Positions 19,304-29,960 of a stretch of DNA of 64,000 nucleotides are shown one piece after another. The notes under the pieces were generated by a model. It saw only the letters and a program-made list of their open reading frames with translations. It was not told the DNA's origin and ran no database searches. This DNA is from Basidiobolus meristosporus CBS 931.73 (Eukaryota > Basidiobolomycota > Basidiobolomycetes > Basidiobolales > Basidiobolaceae). The position numbers and the translations under genes are program-made. Positions within the stretch are counted from its first letter, which is position 1; each line of letters begins with the position of its first letter. The stretch covers positions 1-64,000 of the forward strand of contig MCFE01000403.1 of NCBI GenBank assembly GCA_002104905.1. Direction: 5' to 3'.

Positions 19304-20035
19304 AGACTTGTTCTGTTGGATAGTGCCACATTGAGCCATGAGTGCCAAATGATGCCATAGTGTGCCAGAGAGGTAAAGTGAGCCTCTACCTGGCCACAGA
19401 GTGTGAAACATAGCTCCGCATCTTCATGCAAAGCAGCCCCTGTGTTTCACCCATTGTGCAGGAGAAAATCCATTTTTTGACCTTTTTTTGTGGATCAATG
19501 TAGCTGAGGATGTGTAAGAGCACAGGAGAACTGAAGATATGCATCTGGTACTCAATACCCATGGCACTCTGAATCTAGCTCCTGTAGCTTGTATCATGTC
19601 ACAAAAATGAATGGCACTATCTTGGTCCACTGGTACTATCTGGCACTATATTTAAATATTAGCCCTCAAGTAGATCTATACAAAGCACTTATAGTGCCAG
19701 ATAGTACCAGTGGACCAAGATAGTGCCATTCATTTTTGTGACATGATGCAAGCTACAGGAGCTAGATTCAGAGTGCCATGGGTATTGAGTACCAGATGCA
19801 TATCTTCAATCTGCTTGTGCTCTAACACATCCTGCACAACATTGATCCAAAAAAAAAGGTCAAAAATGGATTTTCTCCAGCACAATGGGTGAAACACAGG
19901 GGCTGCTTTGCATGAAGATGCGGAGCTATGTTTCACACTCTGTGGCCAGGTAGAGGCTCACATGGCCTCTCTGGCACACTATGGCATTATTTGGCACTCA
20001 TGGCTCAATGTGGCACTATCCAACGGAACAAGTCT
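19304..20035. mobile_element. 732-bp fold-back element with PIF ends
   Basis: Two inverted arms of about 346 bp (19304-19650 and 19690-20035) are separated by 39 bp. The ends AGACTTGTTCTGTTGG and CCAACGGAACAAGTCT match the PIF terminal repeats. AAT flanks both sides (19301-19303, 20036-20038), the same duplication as PIF element 2. Subterminal GGCACTAT words also match PIF. It is probably a non-autonomous element moved by the PIF transposase. Each arm contains a ~60-codon frame reading outward (MDQDSAIHFCDMxQATGARF), which exists in duplicate only because the arms are copies. Confidence 0.85.
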
Positions 20036-20038
20036 AAT

Positions 20039-21270
20039 GAGTGCAATATTGGTTTAGAGATATTGTAGTAATGGAATACTTTCCATTACCACAGATCTAA
20101 CCAGCTAATGCATCCAATTGCCATTCACAGCAAGAAACCTAGTACTCTGACTGCCTCATTGCAAACTTCTGATGGCATTGTAATGGCAGTATAGCAGCCT
20201 ACTGCTAGGTCTGTATAATGCTAACATACCAATAGACTAAATGATATTGTCTCTTTTCACCTCCTCTTGCATCATTTATATACCACAGTAGATTCACTCC
20301 TCCTTATTTGCTTGCCCACTACTACCTTGTGTAAGTCACATTTAGCTCAAATCAAAAAAACTATGGCCTCCTGTTTATTAACCTCTTCCTAGCTTAATGC
20401 ATACTGCAATTGACATACTTCTATCACCTTAACTTCACACCTTTTTGGTGTGATACTTGCAAATTGCCATTTACCTTGTATTACTGGTAGCATATACATC
20501 TTGCAAGCATATGCTTGGTTGTTGCCTCTTTTGCCATGAACACCTCCTGAATATCCATAAAGAACTTCTTAGTACTTAGCCAATATATCACTTCTCTCTG
20601 CTGGATTCTAATCCCCAATATAGGTTCACTCCAGCTCTTGTTTGTGAGAACTCTGTAGTGAATGATGTAGAAACTGGCCTGAAACCAAGCAAAGCCTGGC
20701 ATATTTTGGTGAAGTTGTCCTAATAAAATTTAGTTACCTGTTGTGTCCAGTCCAACCTGGCATTACTTGACATACCCTGCATCTTAAGTATTTCCAGCTT
20801 CCAAATAATCTCATATTCTGGCTGATTGCTTATTGGTTGCCAGCTTTGCTACAATTACATGATGACTTTTGTGAGTTCCCTCTGTGAGAAGAGGATGTTC
20901 CTAGTGTTGGTGTTCTGATAATAATCATGTATATGAATTATGGGGTAAGTCCCCAGGATCTAAGACATTTAATGACAGTGCCATCCATAGTGCCCAGAAA
21001 ACCTGGCTATTTTTCTGATGGCTGGGGTATTACAAATGCAGAAATGCTATGTGTGTTGATATAACAACTATTTACTAGTATGCAGCTGGAAAGTGTACTA
21101 AATGCCTTCAGCAATAAATATAGGTAGCTATCCAGGTTGGTCAGTGATTTGGGCACAGATACCAGCAAGACTACCATCAGAGTTCTGCTCTGTTATTGTA
21201 AGATTGGTGGCAGATTCAGGTTGATGAGAATCATTGGCCAGCAGGACTTTCTGGTAGAGTACTTCATTGT
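20039..21270 (-). pseudogene. Tnp2-type transposase, element 4 (C-terminal half)
   Basis: The region matches element 1 from its tail through the transposase core. FAWFQASFYIIHYRVLTNKS lies at 20481-20702, and the block corresponding to GDTPA...GHN lies near 20990-21050. It has many stops. Relative to element 1, about 1 kb is missing near 20755. The N-terminal third is also missing: at 21270 the sequence jumps straight to the divergent promoter. Confidence 0.6.
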
Positions 21271-21416
21271 CTTTACTCATATAAGTCTAAGTCAGTCTTA
21301 TATTTGAGACATTGCACTTACATGAATATGCATTTCAATGCTGACCTACCATAGAAAGAACTGTAAATAAAGTTGTGGCACTACATTCACATTTATATTG
21401 AATACTATTTCCCCTT
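21271..21416. promoter_or_regulatory. Divergent promoter remnant of Tnp2 element 4
   Basis: It matches 8630-8780 and 15880-16025, including the GTAAATAAAGTTG box at about 21361. It is joined directly to an internal transposase segment, as expected for an internally deleted, non-autonomous derivative. Confidence 0.4.
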
Positions 21417-21599
21417 TTGCTAGACTTACTATTATATGTATGCCTGGACAATAGCTTGCTGACATTCAGTGCAAGCTGGGCTACATCCACAAAAGGCCAT
21501 GTTGACAGTGCGCCCACCCAAGGTAATAACAAGGACTCTGCAGGCTCACTGTCAAGTAAGCAATTGAGAATATCTGTGGAGCTGCAAGCTGAACAGAAT
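21417..21599 (+). pseudogene. Tnp2-element cofactor gene, N-terminal part (element 4)
   Basis: The plus-strand frame reads HVDSAPTQGNNKDSAGSLSS and then KQLRISVELQAEQN, collinear with 8920-9010. PIF element 2 enters at 21600 and the gene resumes at 24970. Confidence 0.6.
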
Positions 21600-22399
21600 A
21601 GACTTGTTCCATTGCACAATGCCAGGGTGTGTGGTGCAATCTGAGGTGGTAAAGATTAGTCAGGCCCAATGCTGTAGCTACTAGTATATAGGATTGCTCT
21701 TGGACAATTCCACACTATCTGGGGTAATCTTGCATACTATAGCACAATTTGGAACAATAAGGTAGGCACCAATGATGGTGCCAGCTTGTAATGTTTGCAT
21801 CACATGCACAGTTGGATACCACTATTATGGTAAATAGAATCAGGTACTTCAGTATATTTTCTTCAATTTACACAGAAATAAATGCATATCACACCATAAA
21901 CTTCACCAATATTTACCATTTTAGTCACAATCACCCCAATTGGACAGAGTGTGAGTAATTGACTGGTCTAACAGTATCTTGAAGCTGTGAGCCCCAATTT
22001 ATTCATTGACCATTACACAAGCAACTTGATATGCTATCTAATATCCCATCTTGCCCACTAGACAGGTAAAGCCCTGATATTAGTGATTGGACAAGGTGTC
22101 ATTGCTAGAATACAACCAATTTGGTATGTGCAAAACAGACCAAATAACTGCACTGGTGCTACAGATATTGTAAATGTATACATGGTGTCTATCTTTAGGG
22201 GCTCTGCCTCAGATGTGAAACAACCTCAATATTGCTTATATCTTAATTTAGTGATCACCACTTTGCAATGACTTAATTTGGATTACAACAAAAATGCATT
22301 GTTTGGATCATCACAAATGATAGTTATCTTACCCAATTGCTTCATTTTCTTCTAGGGTTTTTTCTCACAGTGATTGCTACTGAGGCATTTGGTAGTGAT

Positions 22400-23500
22400 T
22401 CACTTTGCATGCCTAAACTACTTCCTTATTGACAATCATCTTGACTACTTGGGTACTTGTAAGTCAGTGTTTTGCCTCTTGGTTGATGAGCTTGGTGCTG
22501 GAGCTTAGCTGTGCCCAATTGGTCTAGATGCTGTTATGCAGACAGCCTGAAGTGACACATACTGATAAGTTCTTTTAAATGCCTAAGGCTCCTGTGGTGG
22601 AAGCCTTTCAAAGAGTCATTGTCAGTCAGTGTACCAGGAGTACCTGCAAATAGTCAGGTGCAACTTGAAGAGTAGGCATGGCCCTTGGCTAAGTTTGATG
22701 TGATGCAACATGCTGACACAACCTGACCTGCTCCAGTGAACCTGTGCATGATCAAGCAGTCTGGTAAGTTCTGGTATATATGCACTGAACCATCTATATT
22801 GACCTGATGCATGGCACTCTTGTAAAGGTTATGGCCATAGATTAAACTGAAATGGGCTGGCATGCTTGTATTGCAAGGGATGATAGGAATTCATTCAGGC
22901 ATGCCAGTGCAATCTAAATGGAGTTGCCCATAGTGCGTATTCCGCCTCTTAAAGCGCACCTTCTGATTTCTTATGGCATCACTACCCTCTGTCTAATACT
23001 TTGGAGCTGTTACCTTGATGAGTCCTGTGTATATTGCTCTCAAAAGCCACGTAACTCTACCAATATATCAAGCAGGACATCAGTCAACTGAGGAAAAAAT
23101 TACTCACACCTCCTTGATTCCAAAGTTAAGGCACCAGCAAATATATCCAGTCTATACTGTGCAAATTCAGTGTGCAATTGTTTGCATGCAGCTTCCTCCT
23201 AAACTCCCCTCACTCTCCATTCATTCTTGATTTCAATACTTGTCTTACTATGTATCCTCTTACATATATCTACCAAAGTCATGATGTAGAACTCAAGCCA
23301 CCTCTTTATATGTAAATTGTTTTGTCTCTGTCAACTTGCTGAGGTATCCAGTTCTGCTAGATTAATGAGTGGTGCTTAAATATCTGTATGAAGGCTCATC
23401 ATAGACACTAAGGCCATACTAAATTGATGTGGTAAGAACTCAAATGGATCCAGCATTGCTTTCTCAGGTCAAGACCATGTTTGTAAGCTGGGGGATTAGC
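22400..23500 (-). pseudogene. PIF element 2 accessory ORF, decayed
   Basis: DNA-level match to 10430-11531, for example the block around CACTCTCCATTCATTCTTGA and that around TGAGTCCTGTGTATATTGC. Coding frames are short because of stops and indels. No catalytic motif is recognisable. Confidence 0.5.
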
Positions 23501-23899
23501 ATTGTATTGGTTGTGCTAAAGATGAGTTGAGGTTGGTAAAGGGACCAAAGTGCTGGATTGGGATACTTTTACAGTAGTATAATGGCTTCTATCTGGTCAT
23601 ATTTGAAATATATAGAAATTAATGTGTAAGTTGAGTTTTCTATATATTATGCATGATGAATCTTGAATTGCATTGACACTGATCAGAATTACATCAGTTG
23701 CAGATTTTCTATTTGATTACAGACTTATGAGTAGATCATCAATAAAATCACTAAGTCATTGCTTGTGGATGATTTTGCATCATAATGATAGGATAGGTAG
23801 CAATTGATGGAGATTTAATCAGCATGCAAGGAAAATGAATTAAACTATGCTGATTGTGTCAAATCAGTTCAAGTCACATCCATGTATTCACCTACCAAT

Positions 23900-24785
23900 C
23901 TTAATATGGTTTGCTCTTCCAAAAGTTCTTTACCATTAATTCCATAACAACTGCTGGATTTTCTTTTGATCTATCCAAGGAGATCTATGCCAAGTACAGT
24001 GCATCATCCATACCAATCTACTCATGGAGACTCTGTGTCATGCTTCACTGATATTATAAGAGCCATTGCACTACAAGGTGCCACCCCACCATCCATGGTT
24101 ACAAAAGTCTTAGAAGCATTCATTCAAAGCTGACTGCAATGACAAACCACCTTGCAGAGAGTACTAATGACTTAAACAAGCTTGGAATACTCAGTTCAGA
24201 AGCTCCAATACACTCCATATTCTGGAGTGTTCAGCAACAGATTTCATATCAGGCATACTTTGGATACCTTCCAGTCATGATTAACAGACCTTTCAGAGGG
24301 CAGAAGCTCCAATTTTCTGGAAAATACAAGGCACATTGTGTGAGGTTTCAAGCACTGTCTGACTTAGAGTGTTATATATTTTGGCTCAGTGTGCCATTTG
24401 CTGGGAGTAGGAATGGCAAAGCACTTTGGGTGGAGAATCATCCCAAATTCTAAAGAGGGGAGATATCTATAACAGATTTAACTCACATAGGAGAGAATTG
24501 TCAGAAATTAAGAAATATTAGAGCCTGTAGGAAGGCAAGGAATAGTATGCTTAATAGGAAGCACAAGCACTATACTGGGATATTGAGTCATTTAGAGTGA
24601 GAGTAAAGCATGCACCTGGATATCTAATGATATTCAGCATATTAGCAGATAAATACAGAGGAAGGTGATAATCAGAAGAAAAGAGCATAATAGGTAGAAA
24701 AGTCAAGATATTATTAATGCCTAATATACTGATGCAAGAAGACATCCACTGAGAGAAATGTGTCTGGAGTATTATGATGAGTAAC
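23900..24785 (+). pseudogene. PIF/Harbinger DDE_4 transposase, element 2
   Basis: The longest open piece (24139-24453) reads YFGYLPVMINRPFRGQKLQF and then SGKYKAHCVRFQALSDLE and WLSVPFAGSRNGKALW. Here the core HD dipeptide of element 1 (SRHDKAL) has become NG, removing a probable catalytic Asp. The downstream Glu region is frame-shifted (near 24590). Inactive. Confidence 0.75.
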
Positions 24786-24969
24786 TAAGCTAGAAATGCA
24801 CTACTCTGGGCAACATTAGTACAACTGAGTAAAATTACTGGTAACTGAATACTCCCACTTGGATCATGGTAAAAGCTTAAGTGCCAGATAGTGCCGTAGA
24901 GTTTCAGAATGATTGGGCACTATGAACAAGCTGGCAATATGTAACACTATCCAACAGAACAAGTCTAAT

Positions 24970-25319
24970 GCTTGGGCAGATGAGAATGTAGCAAGCCCAG
25001 TACCTTGGCTGAAGACCAGCAAGTGACCATTAATACAATAACACCAGTATGTTTGCAAGTGTGCCATCAGCTACTACCAAACTATCAATGAGGCAATCAG
25101 GAGTAGTCACCCAAAGGATAGATGCTTTTGCCCCGAGAAATCTGCAAGTAGTTCAGAAGCAGGATAAGTGGATAATGCATGTAGAGAATTTGATATCCCA
25201 GGCAGAGAGCATAATTTCTATTCTACAAAGAAGGAACTCAAGTAGCACAATGACACAGCCAAGTATTGAGTTACAGCCCAATGTAACAGCAGAGGTGCAC
25301 TGTGCATTCTCTGAAATGC
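24970..25319 (+). pseudogene. Tnp2-element cofactor gene, central part (element 4)
   Basis: This continues 21417-21599 after the PIF insertion: SATTKLSMRQSGVVTQRID, the helical segment VENLISQAESIISILQRRNS, then IELQPNVTAEVHCAFSEML. It is interrupted at 25320 by a Gypsy-A LTR. The same gene segment and the same junction recur at 32003-32348. Confidence 0.6.
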
Positions 25320-25685
25320 TGCTATGATCTACCACTTGAATGATCAAGTTAAATCAGTTTTTAGTCAAATCAATTAGTTTAAGTTTATCCTATCAATATA
25401 TCAGTGTGATCAATTAATCATTAGTATTAATTAGCAGATGAATCATCAGATCCTATCAGACAGAATTAGATGTATTAAGTAGGATCTAATTGGGTGATGA
25501 TGATGCAATTAAATGAGTCATCAGCCACAACCTACATTGAGAAATACAGTTAGTCAGCAATTATTCTTGCAAAATGTGTATAAGGAGCTGCTGGAACCTC
25601 ACCAAAGATCATTTTAAGTTTTAGTGAATTCAATACTAGCTAAACTCTCTAATTCCCTACAACTCTTATATCAAGACTTGTAACA
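25320..25685 (+). repeat. Gypsy-A 5' LTR (split copy)
   Basis: 366 bp, TGCTATGATC...CTTGTAACA, followed by TTGGTGGCAGCAATAGGC, the presumed primer-binding region, and then gag. A TATAAGGAG box lies near 25579. It sits at exactly the same cofactor position (after GAAATGC) as the solo LTR at 32349. Confidence 0.8.
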
Positions 25686-26198
25686 TTGGTGGCAGCAATA
25701 GGCAGAAACCTCCCCCACAGAAGAAAGAAGACACCACTCTCAAGATGTAACAAAATCAAGAATGGAACAATGCTATGCAGCATATCCTGGCCCAACAGCA
25801 AAGTTACCCTGGACCCTTAGCCAGCAGCAAAAAGATATGACCATCATGGCCCAGAGCCAGTAAACCCTGTCAAGAGCAACTTTGGTGCAAAGGTCAACCA
25901 GTACAATAGTAGAGTCAATGAAACCCTGGGAACTTGGCTCTTCCAAATTGAAGTAGCTTTTAAAACTAAGGGAATTGCTCCAGAAAGCAGGTTGCATCAT
26001 GCTGCTTCTTATGTAGCATATACAGCTTTACAGTGGTACCACAACAAGATAGGTCTGCCACCATGTTTGGATGCTCTACAATCTCTACCTGGGATGAGTT
26101 TGTGCAGGAAATTCAGGATGGTCTATTGACCCCCACACCAGTAAACACTACTAAGAAGGAAGTTGAAGACACTCAGACAGACAGGAATGGCTCAAGAG
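25686..26198 (+). pseudogene. Gypsy-A gag, N-terminal fragment (split copy)
   Basis: DNA-level match to the gag of the fuller Gypsy-A copy (55281-55740, inverted). It includes the METHIONINE-start region near 25839 (MTIMAQSQ), an LGTWLFQIE-like segment near 25930, and LKTLRQ near 26160. Stops are frequent. A Copia-A element enters at 26199; gypsy coding sequence only resumes at 29961 with integrase, so protease and reverse transcriptase are gone. Confidence 0.65.
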
Positions 26199-26547
26199 TG
26201 TTGTAAAAACTTGTAATTCCACCTAAATATTCACCTAACTTAGTCACTTAGATCATTACCCTCAAATCCTAGAGAATACTAACCAAATTCCTTGTTGGGA
26301 TTTACTTAGAATATTTTCACCAAAACACCAGGTACCCAGAACATGAAAATTCTCAAAGTTGTCCCAACAGCCCCAGACTTTGCACACATGCTCTTGGGAC
26401 CTTCCTCAACCTATTCTACAGGTTTGTAATGCCAAGACCCTGTAAAAGTATAAATACTACTTTTACATTCAATAAATTGTTAAGTGAAAACCACATAATC
26501 TACTTGTCCTCCCAATCACTTCCAATATCTCCAAGACTCTTACAACA
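26199..26547 (+). repeat. Copia-A 5' LTR (best-preserved copy)
   Basis: 349 bp, TGTTGTAAAAAC...TTACAACA. TATAAATA at 26449-26456 and AATAAA at 26471-26476 lie in the order expected of a promoter and a poly(A) signal. There is no ATG between the TATA box and the primer-binding site. Its left flank is Gypsy-A gag. Confidence 0.85.
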
Positions 26548-26559
26548 GGTTATGAGCCC
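26548..26559 (+). promoter_or_regulatory. Copia-A primer-binding site containing the gag ATG
   Basis: GGTTATGAGCCC directly abuts the LTR. It is a perfect 12-base complement of the initiator tRNA-Met anticodon arm. The ATG at 26552 inside it is the first ATG after the predicted TATA box and opens the gag frame. Confidence 0.75.
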
Positions 26560-27158
26560 CAAGCTGTCACTCTCTGCAGTGTCTACTACTGCTATTACTG
26601 GAATTTTTCCCTCTGCTGAAAAGTTGGATGGATCTAACTACCAATTGTGGAAGGTGAAGATGAAGATGCTGCTGCAAGAAATAGGCCTTTGGGATATTGT
26701 CATGGGAAAAGAATGCCCTCCTAAAAACGTGGGAGAGGATGCCTTAAAGTACCAGAAGAAGGAACAAAGTGCCTTTAACTGCATTTGCCTTAATGTAAAG
26801 GACAAATTGCTAATTCAATGCTCAAGAGCAAAAATGGCAAAGAATGCCTGGAAAGCATTAGAAGACACCTACCAGTCATGTTCAGCTGCCAAGAAAATGT
26901 ATCTGAGACAAAAATGCTTTGCTACAAGGATGCTACTAGGAGAAGAAATGAAAAATCTAATTAACAGAGATACCCTGCTGGTAGATGAGATGGAATCTGT
27001 TGGCGTACCAACTACTGATGAGGATGAGATAGTTACCATCCTGAATAGCCTGACAGACAAGTTTCAGGGCCTTGTATCAGCCTTAGAGTCCAGAACTGAA
27101 GATTTGACCTTAAATTATGTATATGGAAGGCTCCTGGATTAAGATTTAAGAAAATCAA
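26552..27158 (+). pseudogene. Copia-A gag (nearly complete)
   Basis: From ATG 26552 the frame is open for about 196 codons: MSPKLSLSAVSTTAITGIFP, the gag signature EKLDGSNYQLWKVKMKM, then AWKALEDTYQSCSAAKKMYL, INRDTLLVDEMESVG and FQGLVSALESRTEDLTLNYV. A TAA falls at about 27140 (GRLLD, stop). A Gypsy-B LTR is inserted at 27163. An upstream in-frame ATG (26429) lies inside the LTR, before the TATA box, so I do not use it. Confidence 0.85.
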
Positions 27159-27162
27159 GCGC

Positions 27163-28233
27163 TGTGGTGGTGTATAGGTCCAAGGGAGAGATACGTCCAA
27201 CACTTCTCAAGTGTTTTGTGTGTGGGGTGTTCACTGGGTGCAATAACCTCTGGCAAAAGCTTGCTAGGAATACTTGGGTTCTGTCTCTAATATAATGTGA
27301 AGGGGAATAAAGCCACAAGCTTGTCAAGGGAAAACTATTGAGCTACAATCCCCAACTTAGTTGGCGTCTTAACAAAAGTATGTGCTGGGTTCAGCGTCCT
27401 TTGAGATGACAATGTACTAAAGCTTCCAAAGTCAAAACAACTGTAAACTCCACCAGCAGGGACTTGATAAGAATGCAGCAGTGGTCAATAGTTACAAAGA
27501 CAGAAAAGTATCTTTGCCTGTACAAGAACAAACTTGGGAAAGAATCAAATATAATAAAAGATACCTACTCCGAGTATTCCTCACAAGTAGTGCCTCCAAG
27601 GTCAGTTGGCTGTCAGCGCGGTTTCCTGGGAGTGTCCTGTGGTCTGGGGTTGGAAGTTCAGGTAGCAGCAGGTAGCAGTGATCACACTAATCAACAAGTT
27701 GGTATATTGATAAAAGGGATGATGATTTATTGTTGAGGGATAGCCTCCCTTATATACTTTTCTTACCGGCTAAGTGATTACTAATCATGGTGTTCCAGAA
27801 GGTTCCGGATATCAATAGAAATCTTAATGACATCAGAATGACCTAAGAATGTTCTAAGTAGGTGCCGGAAGGTTCTAAGAGGCACAGCACATCCAACCAA
27901 TCAGGAATCAGTATTCTGAAACCTGTGCAACATGGGGATACCATATATGGTATGGAAATGGTAGGGATGGTGACACGGGTTGATCATGTGTCACGGGTAC
28001 TGGCACAGGTACTTGCCTAATATAGAAGCACTTGTAGCTAGTAATCTTACATAAAGTGAGGGGTAACTTATGCAATAAGGTAAGCAGGTGTGATAGTCAA
28101 CCGGCTTATGGGATAGTACTGATTGGGTAAGACAAATGGGATAAAACTAAAATAAGTGTAGTAGAGATATAGGGAAGTAGAAAATAAGGGAATGAGCACA
28201 TCTGTCAGTGGGTGTCACTGTCACCCCACTACA
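27163..28233 (-). repeat. Gypsy-B solo LTR in Copia-A gag
   Basis: 1071 bp, TGTGGTGGTG...CCACTACA on the plus strand. The flanks GCGC (27159-27162) and GCGC (28234-28237) are a perfect 4-bp target duplication. The uninterrupted gag site is represented at about 3555-3565 in the other Copia-A copy. The two-sided duplication with no internal domain shows a recombined solo LTR. Confidence 0.9.
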
Positions 28234-28237
28234 GCGC

Positions 28238-29689
28238 CAATAAGAAGGAAAAAGAAAATGCTTTAATAAGCAATGATAACCAGCAAAGGGGGTACCCCAG
28301 ACCCTACAAAGGCAACAGCAACCTATTTTGCAACTACTGCAAAAGGAAAGGACACACATCAGACCGGTGACTCAAAAAGAGAGATTATCAGCAAAAGACG
28401 CCTGAATATGGAAATGCTGCAACAACTGAAGATAGACTATTCATATCTGCACTAAATATGACCACAAATAAGAATTCTTAGATGTGGTATATTGACTCTG
28501 GAGCTTCTCAACACTTTACACACCAAAAGAACTTTTTTCCCAATATCAAGAAATTCCAATTAAGAAGGTTTTCATGGGTGACAATAGAACACTTGATGCA
28601 GTGGGAGAAGGAACTATTCAAGTAAACCTTAGAAGCAGTGAAGGAAGCCATACACTGACCTTTAAAGAAGTACTATATGTACCAGAAATAGCCAAGAACC
28701 TACTCTCTGTAATCAAGGCCACAGCAGAAGGACTCAGTTTCAGTCTTGACAATTCTGGATGCAGGATCACTGATCAAAATGGTGCCCATATTGCTTTGGG
28801 CATCAGAGATCAGAATCTATACAAGTTGACTTATATTCCATCATATTTTGAAGCAAATATAAGTAACTTAAATGAAGAAACACTAATTCTTTGGCACAGG
28901 AGATTTGGACAAATCAATTTTGATTATTTGCGTAAAATGATCAAGGATCAGCTAATTTCTGGAGTGAAAATTGATCCCCCAGCTAGTTTGGAGCACTGTG
29001 AATCCTGCATATATGGGAAACAAGCCAGACAACCATTCAAGAGCTCTGGGTTAATCAAAACTAAGAAATATTTGATCTAATTCACTCAGATCTGTGTGGA
29101 CCTATGCAAAATTTATCCTTAGGTGGGATGAAGTATTTAATCACTTTTATTGATGATTATACAAGATACACATGGGTCTACTTCATGGAGAGAAAGGAAG
29201 AAGCTCTGTCTAAGTTCAGGGAGTTTAAAGCCTTGGTGGAGAGAGAAACTGGTGAAAAAATCAAGAAAATACGCTCTGACAATGGTGGAGAATATACCTC
29301 AAAACTCTTCATCCACTTCTGCAAAATTCATGAGATAAAGCAAGAGACTACTGTACCATACTCCCCACAGCAAAATGGAGTAGCAGAACAAGCTAACAGA
29401 TCTATAATTGTTATGGCAAGATCTATGATCCATGATCAAAAATTATCCTATGATTTTTGGGCGGAATCAGTTGCCACTGCTGTATACCTTAAAAATAGGA
29501 GTTATAACAGAATACTTTGTGGTTCTACTCCATTTGAAGCATGGTATGGACACAAGCTGATCAAGTTCAGGGATGTGTTGCTTGATGAAAATTCAAAATT
29601 TTCACAAAAAATGACATCAGATGATGACAAATATTTGATCTCAAGTTCACCTATTGTCAGGATTGAATCCAAGCAAAACAATGAAGATT
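28238..29689 (+). pseudogene. Copia-A gag end, protease and integrase
   Basis: Order: zinc knuckle CNYCKRKGHTSDR with its last Cys codon mutated to TGA (near 28367); protease WYIDSGASQH near 28483, split by stops; the zinc-binding domain LWHRRFG...CESCIYGKQ near 28890-29030. The integrase core follows, with all three catalytic residues visible: HSDLCGP (29085), RSDNGGEY (29277) and NGVAEQANR (29385). A stop lies at about 29079. After WYGHK (29550) there is a deletion, then LLDENSKFSQ. The gene ends before reverse transcriptase, fused to a Gypsy-A LTR fragment at about 29690. Confidence 0.85.
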
Positions 29690-29960
29690 TTTTATATATA
29701 CATTTTGCCAGATCAATTGCTGACTAATTCTATTTCCTAATGTAGATTGTGGCTGATGACTTATTTGATTGCATCATCATCACCCAATAAGATCCTACTA
29801 AATATAACCATTTCTGTCTGATAAGGATCTGCTGATTCATTTACTGCCTAATGCTACTGATTTGATAGATAATACTGATATACTGATCAGCTAAACATAT
29901 CACCCATTGATTTGACTAAAAACTGAACTAACTTAAAAATTCAAGTGGCAGAGCATAACA
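29690..29960 (-). repeat. Inverted Gypsy-A LTR fragment
   Basis: Matches 51280-51550 in the same orientation and ends GAGCATAACA. The first ~100 bp are missing. It lies in reverse orientation inside a plus-strand Gypsy-A copy, between copia integrase and gypsy integrase, so it marks a rearrangement breakpoint. Confidence 0.75.

Larger units (their letters stand above)
21600..24966. mobile_element. PIF/Harbinger-type DNA transposon, element 2
   Basis: 3367 bp, AGACTTGTTCCATTG...CAACAGAACAAGTCT, flanked by AAT (21597-21599 and 24967-24969). It is collinear with element 1 end to end: left subterminal region to about 22330, accessory ORF on minus, divergent spacer, transposase on plus. The empty site is visible at about 9012-9040 in element 1's cofactor gene. 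Confidence 0.85.

Noticed and set aside
19424-19892. The two matching ~60-codon ORFs in the fold-back arms as a real gene pair
   Set aside because: They mirror each other because the arms are inverted copies. One is shortened by a frame change, and no promoter or known domain is visible. A short NGFSPAQW-like match to some pol proteins is too brief to support homology.
25686-25703. Naming the tRNA primers of Gypsy-A and Gypsy-B from TTGGTGGCAGC and TTGGCACCC
   Set aside because: I cannot match these to a specific tRNA 3' end with confidence without the organism's tRNA set.
26429-26551. Upstream in-frame ATG at 26429 as Copia-A gag start
   Set aside because: It lies in the LTR before the TATA box at 26449, so it would not be on the genomic transcript. 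The equivalent upstream sequence is not conserved in the 18084 copy, whose LTR is different.
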